59,132 nt of DNA from Curtobacterium sp. MMLR14_010 (GTDB taxonomy: Bacteria > Actinomycetota > Actinomycetes > Actinomycetales > Microbacteriaceae): positions 286,492-345,623 of the forward strand of contig NZ_MJGV01000046.1 of the NCBI RefSeq assembly GCF_001865015.1, in the 5' to 3' direction. This document shows, piece after piece, positions 37,138 to 48,120 of this stretch. A program made the position numbers and the translations under genes. Numbering within the stretch: the first letter of the stretch is position 1; each line of letters starts with the position of its first letter. A model generated the notes under the pieces. That model saw only the letters and a program-made list of their open reading frames with translations. It was not told the origin of the DNA and made no database searches.

Positions 37138-38241
37138 CTACCGGCGCGGCGCCGTGCGCAGCAGGTCCTCGACGTCGGCGAGCACCTGCTCCGGCGTGAC
37201 GTGGTCGACGTAGGACGGGTCGTGCTCGCAGCGCTCGGCGGTCCAGCCGACCTGCGTGACGTCGATCCCGCACACGGGGCAGCGGGTGACGAAGGACATC
37301 AGGACGCGGTGCCGACCGCGGTCGAGCGGTCCGGCGTTGATGACGTTGCCGAACCAGAACACGCCGACCGTGCGGGTGCCGACGGCCAGGGCGAGGTGGC
37401 GCGGCCCGGAGTCGTCGCCGACCATGACGTCCGCGGCGCCGAGCACCGCGGGCAGCTCGCGCAGCGGGAGCGACCCGACGACGTCGTGCAGCCGCTCAGT
37501 CGAGCCGAGGGCGTCCTGCACGGCCGCGGTGATCCGGTCGGTCGCCGGACGGTCGGAGTCGTCGCCGACCACCACCACGTCGTCGCCGGCGCGGAGGCGG
37601 GCGATGGCCACGGCGGCGAAGTGCTCCGGGCTCCAGCGTCGGCGCGGGTCCGTGGCGCCCGGGTGCATCGCGACGAGGTGCCGCGTGACGCCGAAGCGGG
37701 CCCGCACGGCGGCGCGTTCGTCGTCGGTGACGGCGAGCCGGGGGTCGAGCGTGACGGGCTCCGCACCGGCGAGGGCGGCGACCTCGAGCCCGCGCAGGAC
37801 CTCGTGCTGGTAGTAGACGTAGCGGACCCAGCGCTCCAGGACCTCGGCGTCCTCGGTGGCGGTCCCCACGGTGTGGCGGGCACCGAGGCGGAGCAGGAAG
37901 GGGTTCGAGTTGCGCCCGCCGCCGTGCAGCTGCACCGCGAGGTCGAACCGGCCGTGCAGGCGCTCGAAGAAGTCCTCCGCCGTCGGGGCGCCGTCGCCGG
38001 CGTCACGGACACCGGGCACGACGGGGAGTTCCTCGACCGCGTCCACGGCGTCGCTCCGGCCGTCGAGCAGGGCCGCCGCCGCGGGCGTGCCGAGCAGGGT
38101 CAGTCGGGCGTCGGGGTAGGCGGCAGCGAGTGCCTCGATCGCGGGCATCGCGAACATCAGGTCGCCGAGGCCACCGCCCCGCAGGACCGCGACCTCGCGG
38201 ACCCCCTCGAACCGTTCGCCGCCCTCGCCGATGCGCACCAC
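37138..38241 (-). CDS. GT9 glycosyltransferase (heptosyltransferase family), copy 3
   Basis: 367-aa GT9 enzyme with REVAVLRGGGLGDLMFAMPAIEALAAAYP at the N-terminus, VAMHPGATDPRRRWSPEHFAAVA in the centre and VMVGDDSGPRHLALAVGTRTVGVFW at the donor site. C-terminal cysteines (TRCPVCGID, ERCEHDPS) parallel copy 2 and may bind metal. Start GTG 38241 or the next GTG (38238), with AGGAGA 8 nt upstream. It is divergent from the ALDH gene. Three diverged GT9 copies in one cluster suggest several successive heptose (or similar) transfers. Confidence 0.9.
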   Translation of the reverse strand: MVRIGEGGERFEGVREVAVLRGGGLGDLMFAMPAIEALAAAYPDARLTLLGTPAAAALLDGRSDAVDAVEELPVVPGVRDAGDGAPTAEDFFERLHGRFDLAVQLHGGGRNSNPFLLRLGARHTVGTATEDAEVLERWVRYVYYQHEVLRGLEVAALAGAEPVTLDPRLAVTDDERAAVRARFGVTRHLVAMHPGATDPRRRWSPEHFAAVAIARLRAGDDVVVVGDDSDRPATDRITAAVQDALGSTERLHDVVGSLPLRELPAVLGAADVMVGDDSGPRHLALAVGTRTVGVFWFGNVINAGPLDRGRHRVLMSFVTRCPVCGIDVTQVGWTAERCEHDPSYVDHVTPEQVLADVEDLLRTAPRR

Positions 38242-38497
38242 GTCCGCTGTCTCCTGTCGTCATGCCGACCAGGACGGTCAGCGTCGTGCCGGTCGAGATC
38301 GACCGACGTACGTCGTCCTGTCTACCGAGCATCGCTGGCAGGTGTGCTGCCTGACCGCGGAGCGCAGTGCCGCGACCACGTCCAGAGAAGAAGGAGCAGT
38401 GTCGTACTCCTCATGACCATCGGCCCGGGACACCGGCACCGATCCACGAGCACCGCCCCATCAGCACTGACCCATCAGCACCACCGGAAGGACGCGC

Positions 38498-39985
38498 ATG
38501 ACGCTCGAAGCCCCCACCGCCACGGACGAGGTCGTCGTCCTGGACCCCGTGACCGGCGACGTCGCCTCGACCACCCCGGTCGCAAGCCCCGACGCCGTGC
38601 ACGACGCGGTGGCCCGGGCACGAGCGGCGTTCCCGGGCTGGGCCCGCACCGCCCCGGCCGAGCGCGGCTCGGCGCTGCGCGCGGCCGCCGAGCACCTCCG
38701 GGCGCACGCCGACGAGCTCGCCGAGCTGAACACCCGCGAGACCGGCAAGGTCCCCGGCGACGCGGCCGGCGGCGTCGAGGCCGGCATCGGCACGCTGCTG
38801 CAGTACGCCGAGCTCGGCCCGCTGCACCGCGGTGAGTCCCTCCGCGGCCAGCACGGCGCCGCGGACTGGACCGTGCCGCACCCCCGCGGCGTCGTCCTGG
38901 CACTCACGCCGTGGAACGACCCGGTCGCCGTGGCGCTCGGCATCATCGGCGCCGCCGTCGTCACCGGCAACACCGTGGTGCACAAGGGCAGCGAGCGGTG
39001 CCCCGCGACCTTCGCGCGGCTCAACGAGCTGCTCGCCGAGGCCCTGCCCGACGGCGTCTTCGTCGGGGTCGACGGTGACGCCTCCACCGGCGAAGCACTC
39101 CTCGCCGAGGACGGCATCGCCGTCTACGCGCACGTCGGCTCCACCGCGACCGGGGACCGGCTCAGCGAGGTCGCCGCCGGCACCCGCGCGCACGTCATCC
39201 GCGAGAACGGCGGCAACGACGCGCTCGTCGTCGACGCCGGCGTCGACCCCGTGTGGGCCGCCGGTCAAGCCGCGCTCGGGGCCTTCGCGAACACCGGCCA
39301 GATCTGCACGAGCGTGGAGCGCGTCTACGTGCACCGCGACGTCGCCGACGCCTTCGTCGAGGCCCTCGTCGCCGAGGCCGAGGCGAAGACAACCGCCCCT
39401 GCCGCCCAGTACGGCCCGCTCGTGGACGACCGCCTCCGTGCCCTCGTGCAGCAGCACGTGGACGACGCGGTCGCCAAGGGCGCCGAGATCCGCACCGGCG
39501 GCGCCGTGCCGGACGGCGCCGGGACCTTCTACCCCGCGACCGTGCTCACCGGCTGCACGGACGACGCGCTCGTGCTGACCGAGGAGACCTTCGGACCGAT
39601 CGCCCCCGTCCGCGTGGTCGACTCCTTCGAGGAGGGCCTCGAGCTCGCCGCGGCCGACCGGTACGGCCTGGCCGCCTCGGTCCTGACGAACGACACCGCG
39701 CACGCGCTGCTCGCCGCCGCGACGCTCCCCGTGGGCACGGTCAAGGTGAACGCCGTGTTCGGTGGCGCTCCCGGTGGCAGCGCCGAGCCCCGCGGCGCCT
39801 CGGGCTCCGGGTTCGGGTACGGCCCGCACCTGCTCGACGAGATGACGACGACCACGGTCGTGCACCTCGAAGCGGCCCCCACCGCACCCGCTGCACCCGC
39901 GGCCCCGGCCGCACCGGCCGCAGCCGCAGCGTCGTCCGCGTCCGACGAGGGCGTCACCGCACCCGCCGAGGGCTTCGACCGATGA
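38498..39985 (+). CDS. Aldehyde dehydrogenase family protein
   Basis: 495-aa NAD(P)-dependent ALDH. The catalytic trio is present: N140 in TPWNDPV, E236 in RENGGN (the usual ELGG is ENGG), and C270 in NTGQICTS. The last ~45 residues are an Ala/Pro-rich low-complexity tail absent from normal ALDHs. ATG with GGAAGGA 7 nt upstream. Its stop overlaps the second HldE-like gene (ATGA), so it belongs to the heptose cluster. Oxidising a sugar aldehyde to an acid is possible; the substrate is not evident. Confidence 0.88.
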   Translation: MTLEAPTATDEVVVLDPVTGDVASTTPVASPDAVHDAVARARAAFPGWARTAPAERGSALRAAAEHLRAHADELAELNTRETGKVPGDAAGGVEAGIGTLLQYAELGPLHRGESLRGQHGAADWTVPHPRGVVLALTPWNDPVAVALGIIGAAVVTGNTVVHKGSERCPATFARLNELLAEALPDGVFVGVDGDASTGEALLAEDGIAVYAHVGSTATGDRLSEVAAGTRAHVIRENGGNDALVVDAGVDPVWAAGQAALGAFANTGQICTSVERVYVHRDVADAFVEALVAEAEAKTTAPAAQYGPLVDDRLRALVQQHVDDAVAKGAEIRTGGAVPDGAGTFYPATVLTGCTDDALVLTEETFGPIAPVRVVDSFEEGLELAAADRYGLAASVLTNDTAHALLAAATLPVGTVKVNAVFGGAPGGSAEPRGASGSGFGYGPHLLDEMTTTTVVHLEAAPTAPAAPAAPAAPAAAAASSASDEGVTAPAEGFDR

Positions 39986-41475
39986 CCGCCGACGTCCGCC
40001 TGGTGCGCGACCTGATCGGACGCATCGACGACCACGAGCCGCTCGTCGTCGTGATCGGCGACTGCATCTTGGACCGCTGGACGATCGGCGAGGCCGAACG
40101 CGTCTCCCGCGAGGCCCCGGCCCCCGTCGTCCGCGTCACCGAGACCATCGCGGTCCCCGGTGGCGCCGCGAACACCGCCGTGAACGCCCGCGCCCTCGGA
40201 GCCCGCGTCCGCATGGTCGGGCTGCTCGGGGACGACGAGGCCGGCGCGGTCCTCCGCCAGCGCCTCGACGCCGCCGGGGTGGACACGTCGTACATGGTGA
40301 CGATCCCGGGCGCGACGACCACGTCGAAGTCGCGGATCGTCGGTGGCGACCGGGTGGTCGTCCGCGTGGACGAGCTCGCCGCGATGCCGACCGACGGCCA
40401 CACCGAACAGCTCGCCGCCGCCGTCGCCCGCGCGATCCGTGCCGCCGACGCCGCGGTGGTCTGCGACTACGGCCTCGGGGTCACCCCGGAGAGCGTCCTG
40501 CCCGTGATCGACCGCGACCGCCCCGACGTGGTCGTGGTGGACGCCCACGACCTCGGCGGCTGGCGCGAGCTGCGTCCCGACCTCGTCACGCCGAACGCCG
40601 GTGAGGCCGCAGCGCTGCTCGGTCGGCCACTCGGCGACGGGGTCGAGCGCGCCGCGACCGTCGTGGCCGCGCGCGACGAGGTCTTCGCCGCCACCGGTGC
40701 CCGCGCCGTCGTCGTCACCCTCGACCGCAACGGCACCGTGCTCCTGGAGCCGGGCGAGGACACCGGGTTCCGCACCCGGGCGACCCCCGCCTCCGAGCAG
40801 CAGGCGTCCGGCGCCGGCGACACGTTCTGCGCCGCCGCCTCCGTCGCCCTGGCCGTCGGTGCCCCGGCCCGCGAGGCCGTCTCCTTCGCCCAGGCCGCCG
40901 CCGACGTCGTCGTCCGCGAGGCCGGCACGTCCACCTGCGACGCCGCCGCCCTGCTCCGCTCCGTCGAGGCCCCCGCGGAGACGGTCGTCGACCACGACGA
41001 CCTCGCCGCCGCCGTCGCCGTCGCCCGCAGCGAGGGCCGACGGGTCGTCTTCACGAACGGCTGCTTCGACGTCGTGCACCGTGGCCACACCTCGTACCTC
41101 CGGCAGGCCAAGGAGCTCGGCGACCTGCTCGTCGTCGCGCTCAACGACGACGACTCCGTGCGCCGGCTCAAGGGCCCGGAGCGACCGATCAACACCGCCG
41201 AGGACCGCGCCGGCGTCCTCGCAGCACTCGCCTGCGTCGACCTGGTGACGGTCTTCGCGACGGACACCCCCATCCCGCTCATCGAGCGCGTCCAGCCCGA
41301 CGTCTACGTCAAGGGCGGCGACTACTCCCCCGAGATGCTCCGCGAGACCGAGGTCGTGCGCAGCTACGGCGGCGAGGTCGTCATGGTCGACTACGTCCCC
41401 GAGCACTCCACCAGTGCCGTGGTCCGACGCATCCGTGAGACGTCGGGAGGGGCGACGGGAGGCGAGGCCGTGTGA
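39982..41475 (+). CDS. hldE: HldE-like heptose kinase/nucleotidyltransferase, copy 2
   Basis: 497-aa bifunctional fusion. The kinase half (1-330) keeps GDCILDRWTIGEAERVSREAPAPVV, GGAANTAVN (60-68) and GAGDT (277-281). The nucleotidyltransferase half (350-490) has TNGCFDVVHRGH (HRGH 366-369), RLKGPERPIN and VKGGDY. This copy is closer to the Gram-negative HldE pattern than copy 1. Predicted to make heptose 1,7-bisphosphate and, after GmhB action, ADP-heptose. Overlaps ALDH (ATGA) and the GT2 gene (GTGA). Confidence 0.92.
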   Translation: MTADVRLVRDLIGRIDDHEPLVVVIGDCILDRWTIGEAERVSREAPAPVVRVTETIAVPGGAANTAVNARALGARVRMVGLLGDDEAGAVLRQRLDAAGVDTSYMVTIPGATTTSKSRIVGGDRVVVRVDELAAMPTDGHTEQLAAAVARAIRAADAAVVCDYGLGVTPESVLPVIDRDRPDVVVVDAHDLGGWRELRPDLVTPNAGEAAALLGRPLGDGVERAATVVAARDEVFAATGARAVVVTLDRNGTVLLEPGEDTGFRTRATPASEQQASGAGDTFCAAASVALAVGAPAREAVSFAQAAADVVVREAGTSTCDAAALLRSVEAPAETVVDHDDLAAAVAVARSEGRRVVFTNGCFDVVHRGHTSYLRQAKELGDLLVVALNDDDSVRRLKGPERPINTAEDRAGVLAALACVDLVTVFATDTPIPLIERVQPDVYVKGGDYSPEMLRETEVVRSYGGEVVMVDYVPEHSTSAVVRRIRETSGGATGGEAV

Positions 41476-42338
41476 GCACCGCCCGTTGGTCAGGCGCCTG
41501 GGCGCGCGACGGTCGACCCGACGACGCGCCGGACGTCGACGTCCTCATCCCCACCGTGGGGCGCACCGCGGAGCTGGCGACGACCCTCGCCGGGCTCGCC
41601 GCCCAGACGGACGCCTCGTTCCGCGTCGTCCTCAGCGACCAGTCGGAGACCAGCGACGTCGCGTCGCGTCCGGCGGTCGCCGCCATGGTGCGCGTCCTGG
41701 AGGCCCAGGGCCGGCCCGTCACGCTGCTCACCCACCCGGAACGGCGTGGCCTGGCCGAACACCGGCAGTTCCTGCTGGATCGTGCCTCCGCCCCGGCCGT
41801 GCTCTTCCTCGACGACGACGTGTGGCTCGAGCCCGGATCGGTGTCCCGGATGTTCGACGCCCTGCGGACGCTCGGCTGCGGCTTCGTCGGCAGCGCCGTG
41901 CAGGGGCTGTCCTACCTGGCCGACCGGCGGCCGCACGAGACGAGCCCGTTCGAGCCGTGGGACGGGCCGGTGGTGCCCGAGGTGATCCGGCGCGGTTCCC
42001 CCGGCTTCGAGCGGTGGTCGCTGCACAACGCCGCGAACCTCGCGCACGTCGCCGCGGACCTCGACGTCGAGCCCGGCGGGTGGGTGCCCTACCGCGTCGC
42101 CTGGGTCGGCGCCTGCGTGCTGTACGACCGCGCCGCGCTCGTCGAGGTCGGCGGCTTCGAGTTCTGGGACACGCTGCCCGTCGGACACGCCGGCGAGGAC
42201 GTCGTCGCGCAGTGGCGGGTCATGGAGCGCTTCGGCGGCGCGGGCATCGTGCCGTCCGGGGCCGTGCACCTCGAGGCGCCGACGACCGTCACCGACCGCT
42301 CGGTGGACGCGCCGGACGTCGTGCTCAGACCGGCCTGA
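41472..42338 (+). CDS. GT2 glycosyltransferase
   Basis: 288-aa GT-A enzyme. Features: DVDVLIPTVGRTAELATTL at the N-terminus, the metal-binding FLDDDVW, and GHAGEDVVAQWRVMERFG near the end (the ED acceptor/catalytic motif). No membrane segment. The GTG overlaps the HldE-like stop. It is the last plus-strand gene of the cluster and converges with the SIP gene 16 nt further on. The sugar donor is probably a UDP- or GDP-sugar, not ADP-heptose, judged from the family. Confidence 0.9.
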   Translation: MSTARWSGAWARDGRPDDAPDVDVLIPTVGRTAELATTLAGLAAQTDASFRVVLSDQSETSDVASRPAVAAMVRVLEAQGRPVTLLTHPERRGLAEHRQFLLDRASAPAVLFLDDDVWLEPGSVSRMFDALRTLGCGFVGSAVQGLSYLADRRPHETSPFEPWDGPVVPEVIRRGSPGFERWSLHNAANLAHVAADLDVEPGGWVPYRVAWVGACVLYDRAALVEVGGFEFWDTLPVGHAGEDVVAQWRVMERFGGAGIVPSGAVHLEAPTTVTDRSVDAPDVVLRPA

Positions 42339-42354
42339 CCGGTCGGACGAGCGC

Positions 42355-42777
42355 TCAGCCGCCGAACTCGACCTGGACGTCCTGGCCGGCGGCCGTGAGC
42401 TCGACCTGGACGGCTGCCCGGGTCTGATCGATCCAGGGGCTGTCCGAGCAGCCGATCCACACGGACGTCGTGGGTTCGGAGTCAGCCAGACACCACTCCG
42501 CCGTCCACGCGAGCACGGCGGCTGCCAGGGCCTCGCCGTGGTCCGCGAAGCAGAGCGACGGGACGTCCGAGGGACGCTCGCTGCGCACGAGCCACGACAC
42601 CGTGACGTTCGGGGGCGCCGGCAGGATGCGGACCTGCTCCTCGAGCGCGACCTCGACGAAGACCTGGCCGTAGGCGGTCTCGGGCAGGTCCTCGAGCAGC
42701 CGGTGGATCTCCGGCAGGTCCTCGACCGCGCCGGCGATCAGGACGCGATCGCTGGGCTGCTGTCGCGAGGGGGCCAT
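42355..42777 (-). CDS. Stand-alone SIP-domain protein (siderophore-interacting C-terminal domain)
   Basis: 140 aa matching only the NAD(P)H-binding C-terminal half of siderophore-interacting flavoproteins: VLIAGAVEDLPEIHRLLEDLP, then VTVSWLVRSERPS and a final Trp/Gly-rich part. The FAD-binding N-terminal domain is absent, so it is unlikely to be a complete ferric-siderophore reductase; a partner or another role is needed. Start ATG 42777 with TACCGT 6 nt upstream (leaderless). Confidence 0.75.
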   Translation of the reverse strand: MAPSRQQPSDRVLIAGAVEDLPEIHRLLEDLPETAYGQVFVEVALEEQVRILPAPPNVTVSWLVRSERPSDVPSLCFADHGEALAAAVLAWTAEWCLADSEPTTSVWIGCSDSPWIDQTRAAVQVELTAAGQDVQVEFGG

Positions 42778-42783
42778 GTGCCA

Positions 42784-42789
42784 ACGGTA
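42784..42789 (-). promoter_or_regulatory. -10 box of leaderless SIP-domain gene
   Basis: Minus-strand TACCGT ends 6 nt before the ATG. Confidence 0.4.
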
Positions 42790-42798
42790 GGCCCCGCC

Positions 42799-43449
42799 TC
42801 AGGTCAGGACAACCCCGAGTTGCTGGGAGAGGAACTCCCACATCCAGGTCAGTGCCACGGCGTCGGTCAGACCCGGGGCGTTCTGCGCGATCTGGGTCGC
42901 CACGCCGTCGCTGTACGCGGCGAGCTTGAGCGCCACGACCGACGGGTCGATGCCGTCCGGCGCCGTGAACGTGCCGTCGGCGACCCCGCGGCGGACGACC
43001 CGAACCAGGCAGGCCTCCCACACGCGGATGCGCTCGGCGTACTCCTCGGCGACCTCGGGCCGACGGGCGACGGCGGTCCAGTAGTCCGACCAGATGCGCC
43101 AGTGCTGCCGGACCTCCTCGCTGTCGTCGAAGAGCGGCTCGACGAGCATCCGCAGGGCCACGACCGCGTCGGGCTCGGCGTCGACCGCCTCCACGATCGC
43201 GCCGTAGAACCGCTCGGTCTCGAGCACGACGACTTCGTTGAGGATCTCTGCGACGCTCGCGAAGTGGTACGTCACGGTGCCGACCGAGACACCGGCCTCG
43301 GCCGCGATGTCGCGGAGCCCGGTGGCCCCGAGGCCCTGCCGGACGATGACCGCGCGCGCGGCACGGACGATCATCGCGCGGCGGACCTCCGGACGCTGCC
43401 GGACCCGGGGCGCTGGAGACCCCGAGGGCGTGGGCACCGTCGCGCTCAC
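42799..43449 (-). CDS. TetR-family transcriptional regulator
   Basis: 216 aa. N-terminal helix-turn-helix: IVRAARAVIVRQGLGATGLRDIAAEAGVSVGTVTYHF, the classic TetR pattern. The C-terminal ligand domain (about 75-216) resembles BetI-type regulators. GTG start overlapping the hydrolase stop (GTGA). As last gene of the SBP-permease-ATPase-hydrolase operon it probably controls that operon; a perfect palindrome over the operon promoter (50822-50839) is the likely operator. Confidence 0.92.
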   Translation of the reverse strand: MSATVPTPSGSPAPRVRQRPEVRRAMIVRAARAVIVRQGLGATGLRDIAAEAGVSVGTVTYHFASVAEILNEVVVLETERFYGAIVEAVDAEPDAVVALRMLVEPLFDDSEEVRQHWRIWSDYWTAVARRPEVAEEYAERIRVWEACLVRVVRRGVADGTFTAPDGIDPSVVALKLAAYSDGVATQIAQNAPGLTDAVALTWMWEFLSQQLGVVLT

Positions 43450-45490
43450 GCGGAGGTCCTCGGGACCTCGTCGTGGTGGGTGTGCTCGGCGACGAGCTGC
43501 TCCGGTGAGCCGTCGGCGCCGTCTCGCGCCCAGGCCCGGACGGTGTTGACGACCGTGAACACGTCGGCCGTGGCGGACACGCGCGACGTGGTCTCGAGCC
43601 GTGCGGCCCAGTCCGTGTGCGTCAGCCCGATCGCCCAGCGCGACTCGGCGACGGCGGAGGTGGGGTCGCCGCTGCGGATCCGGTAGGTCTCGCGGGCGTC
43701 CTCGTGGAACACCAGGCCGTCCGGGTACACCCGACCGCCGCCGTACCCGGGGTCGACGTCGAGCGTCCACGTCCCCGTCTCGACGTCGTGCGTGACGGTG
43801 CGCTGCGGCAGCGGCTCGGTCGGCTCGACGCGCGTGATCGCGAGCGGCGTCGACCGGGTCGGCTCCTCGAACTGGACGCCGTCGTCGGTCGAGCGTGTCC
43901 AGACCGGCAGCGTCACGGTGCTGGCGGCGGGGTCCACCGTGACGGTCGCCGCGGTGCCGTGCGGCCAGACCCAGGGCCAGTAGGCGGTGGAGACGGCGAG
44001 GCGCAGGCGGTGTCCGGCGACGAAGCGGTGCCCGGTCGACACGAGCCGCACGGGCAGGGTCGTCGACTCCCCGGGGACGAAGGGCACCGAGGAGTCCATG
44101 CCCTCCCGTCGCAGCCCGTTCAGCACGCCGCGGGTGACCAGGGTGGAGCTGCCGTCCGGGGCCACGTCGCACAGCCGCACGGTGACGGTCGCCCGGGGCT
44201 GGTCGCTCGTGACGACGAGGTCCACCAGGACGTTCCCGAGCAGGTCGAACGACGTCTCGACGGGCAGGTCGAAGCACACGGAGCGGCCGTCCTCGGCGCG
44301 CTGGTCCGGCGGCAGGTCGGTCTGGTTGCCGAACGGGAAGAACCGTCCGGCGTCCGCACCGGTCTCCTGCGGGGACGCGACGACGACGGGGCCGTCCCCG
44401 CCGCGCAGGGCGTCGAGCGCGAGGGTCCTCGGCGCCGTGGCGTCGTCCGGCCACGACGAGGCACCGACCCAACGCCCCGAGCGCACCGGGTAGTACGTGG
44501 CGGGCGGCTCGGGGTCGTTGATCCACGCACGGAGTGCCGGCTCGTCCTCGACACCGGTGTCGATGCCGCGCAGCCAGCGGTCCCACCAGCGCAGCGACTC
44601 CTGCAGGAACCCGATCGACGGCCCCGGAGCGAGTCCGCGGTCCGGGTACTGGTGCGACCACGGTCCGACGATGCCCTTGACCGGGGCGTCCACGTGCTCC
44701 ACGAGGCGGAGCACGGCGTCCCGGTAGGGGTCCGCCCACCCGCCGACGGCGAGCACCGCGGCGCTGATGCCCGCGTAGTCCTCGGCGGCGCTGCCGTGGC
44801 GCCAGTAGTCGTCCCGCTCCTGGTGCGCGAGCCACACCGGCGTCATCGGCCGGTTCTGGGCCAGACGGGCACGCCACTGCTCCACCCACGACGGCCCGAC
44901 GACCTCCGGGCGCGGGGGTCGCGCGTTGAACGCGAACATCGTCCCGCCCCACGCCGCCATGTCGATCCCGAGGACCGCACCGCCGACGTAGTGCACGTCG
45001 TTGTCGTAGCGGTCGTCGGTGGAACACACCGTGACGATGGCCTTGAGCGCCGCCGGCGCCCGGGCCGCCAGCTGCAGGGCGTTGAACCCGCCCCACGAGA
45101 TGCCGAACATGCCGACGGCGCCGGTGGACCACTCCTGCTCGGCCAGCCAGGCAATCACGGCCTCGCCGTCGCGGAGTTCCTGCTCGCTGTACTCGTCGTC
45201 GAAGGTGCCGTCGGAGGACCCGGTGCCACGGATGTCGACCCGGACCGAGGCGTACCCGTGCTCGGCGTACCAGGGGTGCCGCTCCGAGTCCCGCGGTGCC
45301 GTCCAGTCGTCGAGCCGGTACGGCAGGTACTCGAGCAGCACGGGCACGGGGGCGTCCGGCCCGGCGGTGGCCGGCGCCCAGATCCTGGTGTGCAGGCGCA
45401 CGCCGTCAGGCATCGGGATCCAGGTGTCGCGGACGGTCACCCCGTCGGGCAGGTCGACCGGCACCCCGATCCCTGTGAACGAGCCGTCGG

Positions 45491-45494
<4 letters not shown>
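43446..45494 (-). CDS. CocE/NonD-family hydrolase (X-prolyl peptidase/esterase type)
   Basis: 682-aa alpha/beta hydrolase. The catalytic Ser lies in GISWGGFN; the Asp/His region is GGWADPYRDAV and GPWSHQYP. The C-terminal half is the jelly-roll (galactose-binding-like) domain of X-Pro dipeptidyl-peptidases and cocaine esterases (starting near RFFPFGNQTDLPPD). No signal peptide, so it acts in the cytoplasm, probably on a compound imported by the neighbouring transporter. ATG with GGGAGG 4 nt upstream, overlapping the ATPase stop. Confidence 0.93.
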
Positions 45495-47256
<1,762 letters not shown>

Positions 47257-47260
<4 letters not shown>

Positions 47261-48120
47261 GCCCTGGTCGCTCCCTGCGTGGCGCGGTCGACGCCGAGCG
47301 ACTTGCTCAGTCCGTCGGCGGCGAGGTTCAGGCCGACCACGAGCGTCGCCAGCGCCACGATGGGCGCCAGCGTGCCGAGCGGCACGACGGTGAGTGCGGT
47401 GCGGTTCTCCTGCACCATGAGGCCCCAGTCGGGCGTCGGCGGGTTCGCCCCGAAGCCGAGGAAGGACAGCGACGCCACGAGCAGCACGATCCACGACGCC
47501 CGCATCGCGTACTCGACGAGCACGACGTCGAGGACGTTCGGCAGGATCTCGCGGAACACGATCGACAGCGGCTTCTCGCCCCGGGCCCTGGCCGCCGTGA
47601 CGTAGTCCTGCGTGATCACGGTGCGGGCGGCGCCGCGGACGACCCGGGTGACGGCCGGGGCGTAGACGACCGTGACGGCGAGGACGATGACCCAGAGCCC
47701 GGCGTCGAAGACGGTCACGACGACGAGCAGCGCCAGGATCGACGGCACGCTGAGCAGGGCGTCGACGACGCGCATCACGACCTCGTCGAACCAGTTGTCG
47801 GCGTAGGCGGTGACCGCACCGAGGACGGTCCCGACGGCGACCGCGATCGTCGTGGCGAGGAACGTCACGAGCAGCGCGTACCGGCCGCCGTTCAGCGTGC
47901 GGGACAGGATGTCGCGGCCGTACTGGTCGGTGCCGAGCCAGTGCGTCCACTCGGGGCCGGCGAGCACGTTCGCGGAGTCCGTGGCGACGGGGTCGTGCAC
48001 GCCGATGACGGGGGCGAGGACGGCGAGCACGAGGTGCAGGGCGATGAGCCCGAGCCCGACGGTGAGGGCGGTCGAGCTGCGGAGCGGCGCGACGACGGTG
48101 CCGAGGACGCTGGTGCTCAT
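47257..48120 (-). CDS. ABC transporter permease (DppC/OppC type)
   Basis: 287-aa inner-membrane permease with an N-terminal helix (about 18-38), GTDQYGRDILSRTLNGGR and the EAA loop EYVTAARARGEKPLSIVFREILPN-like segment (DYVTAARARGEKPLS). Typical of the second permease of peptide importers. ATG overlaps the upstream permease's stop. Together with the other permease it forms the translocation path. Confidence 0.93.

Noticed and set aside
38400..38500. Short ORF and His-rich ATG frame ahead of the ALDH gene
   Set aside because: AAGGAG is followed by a five-codon GTG frame, and the longer frame shadows ALDH; neither is convincing as a gene.
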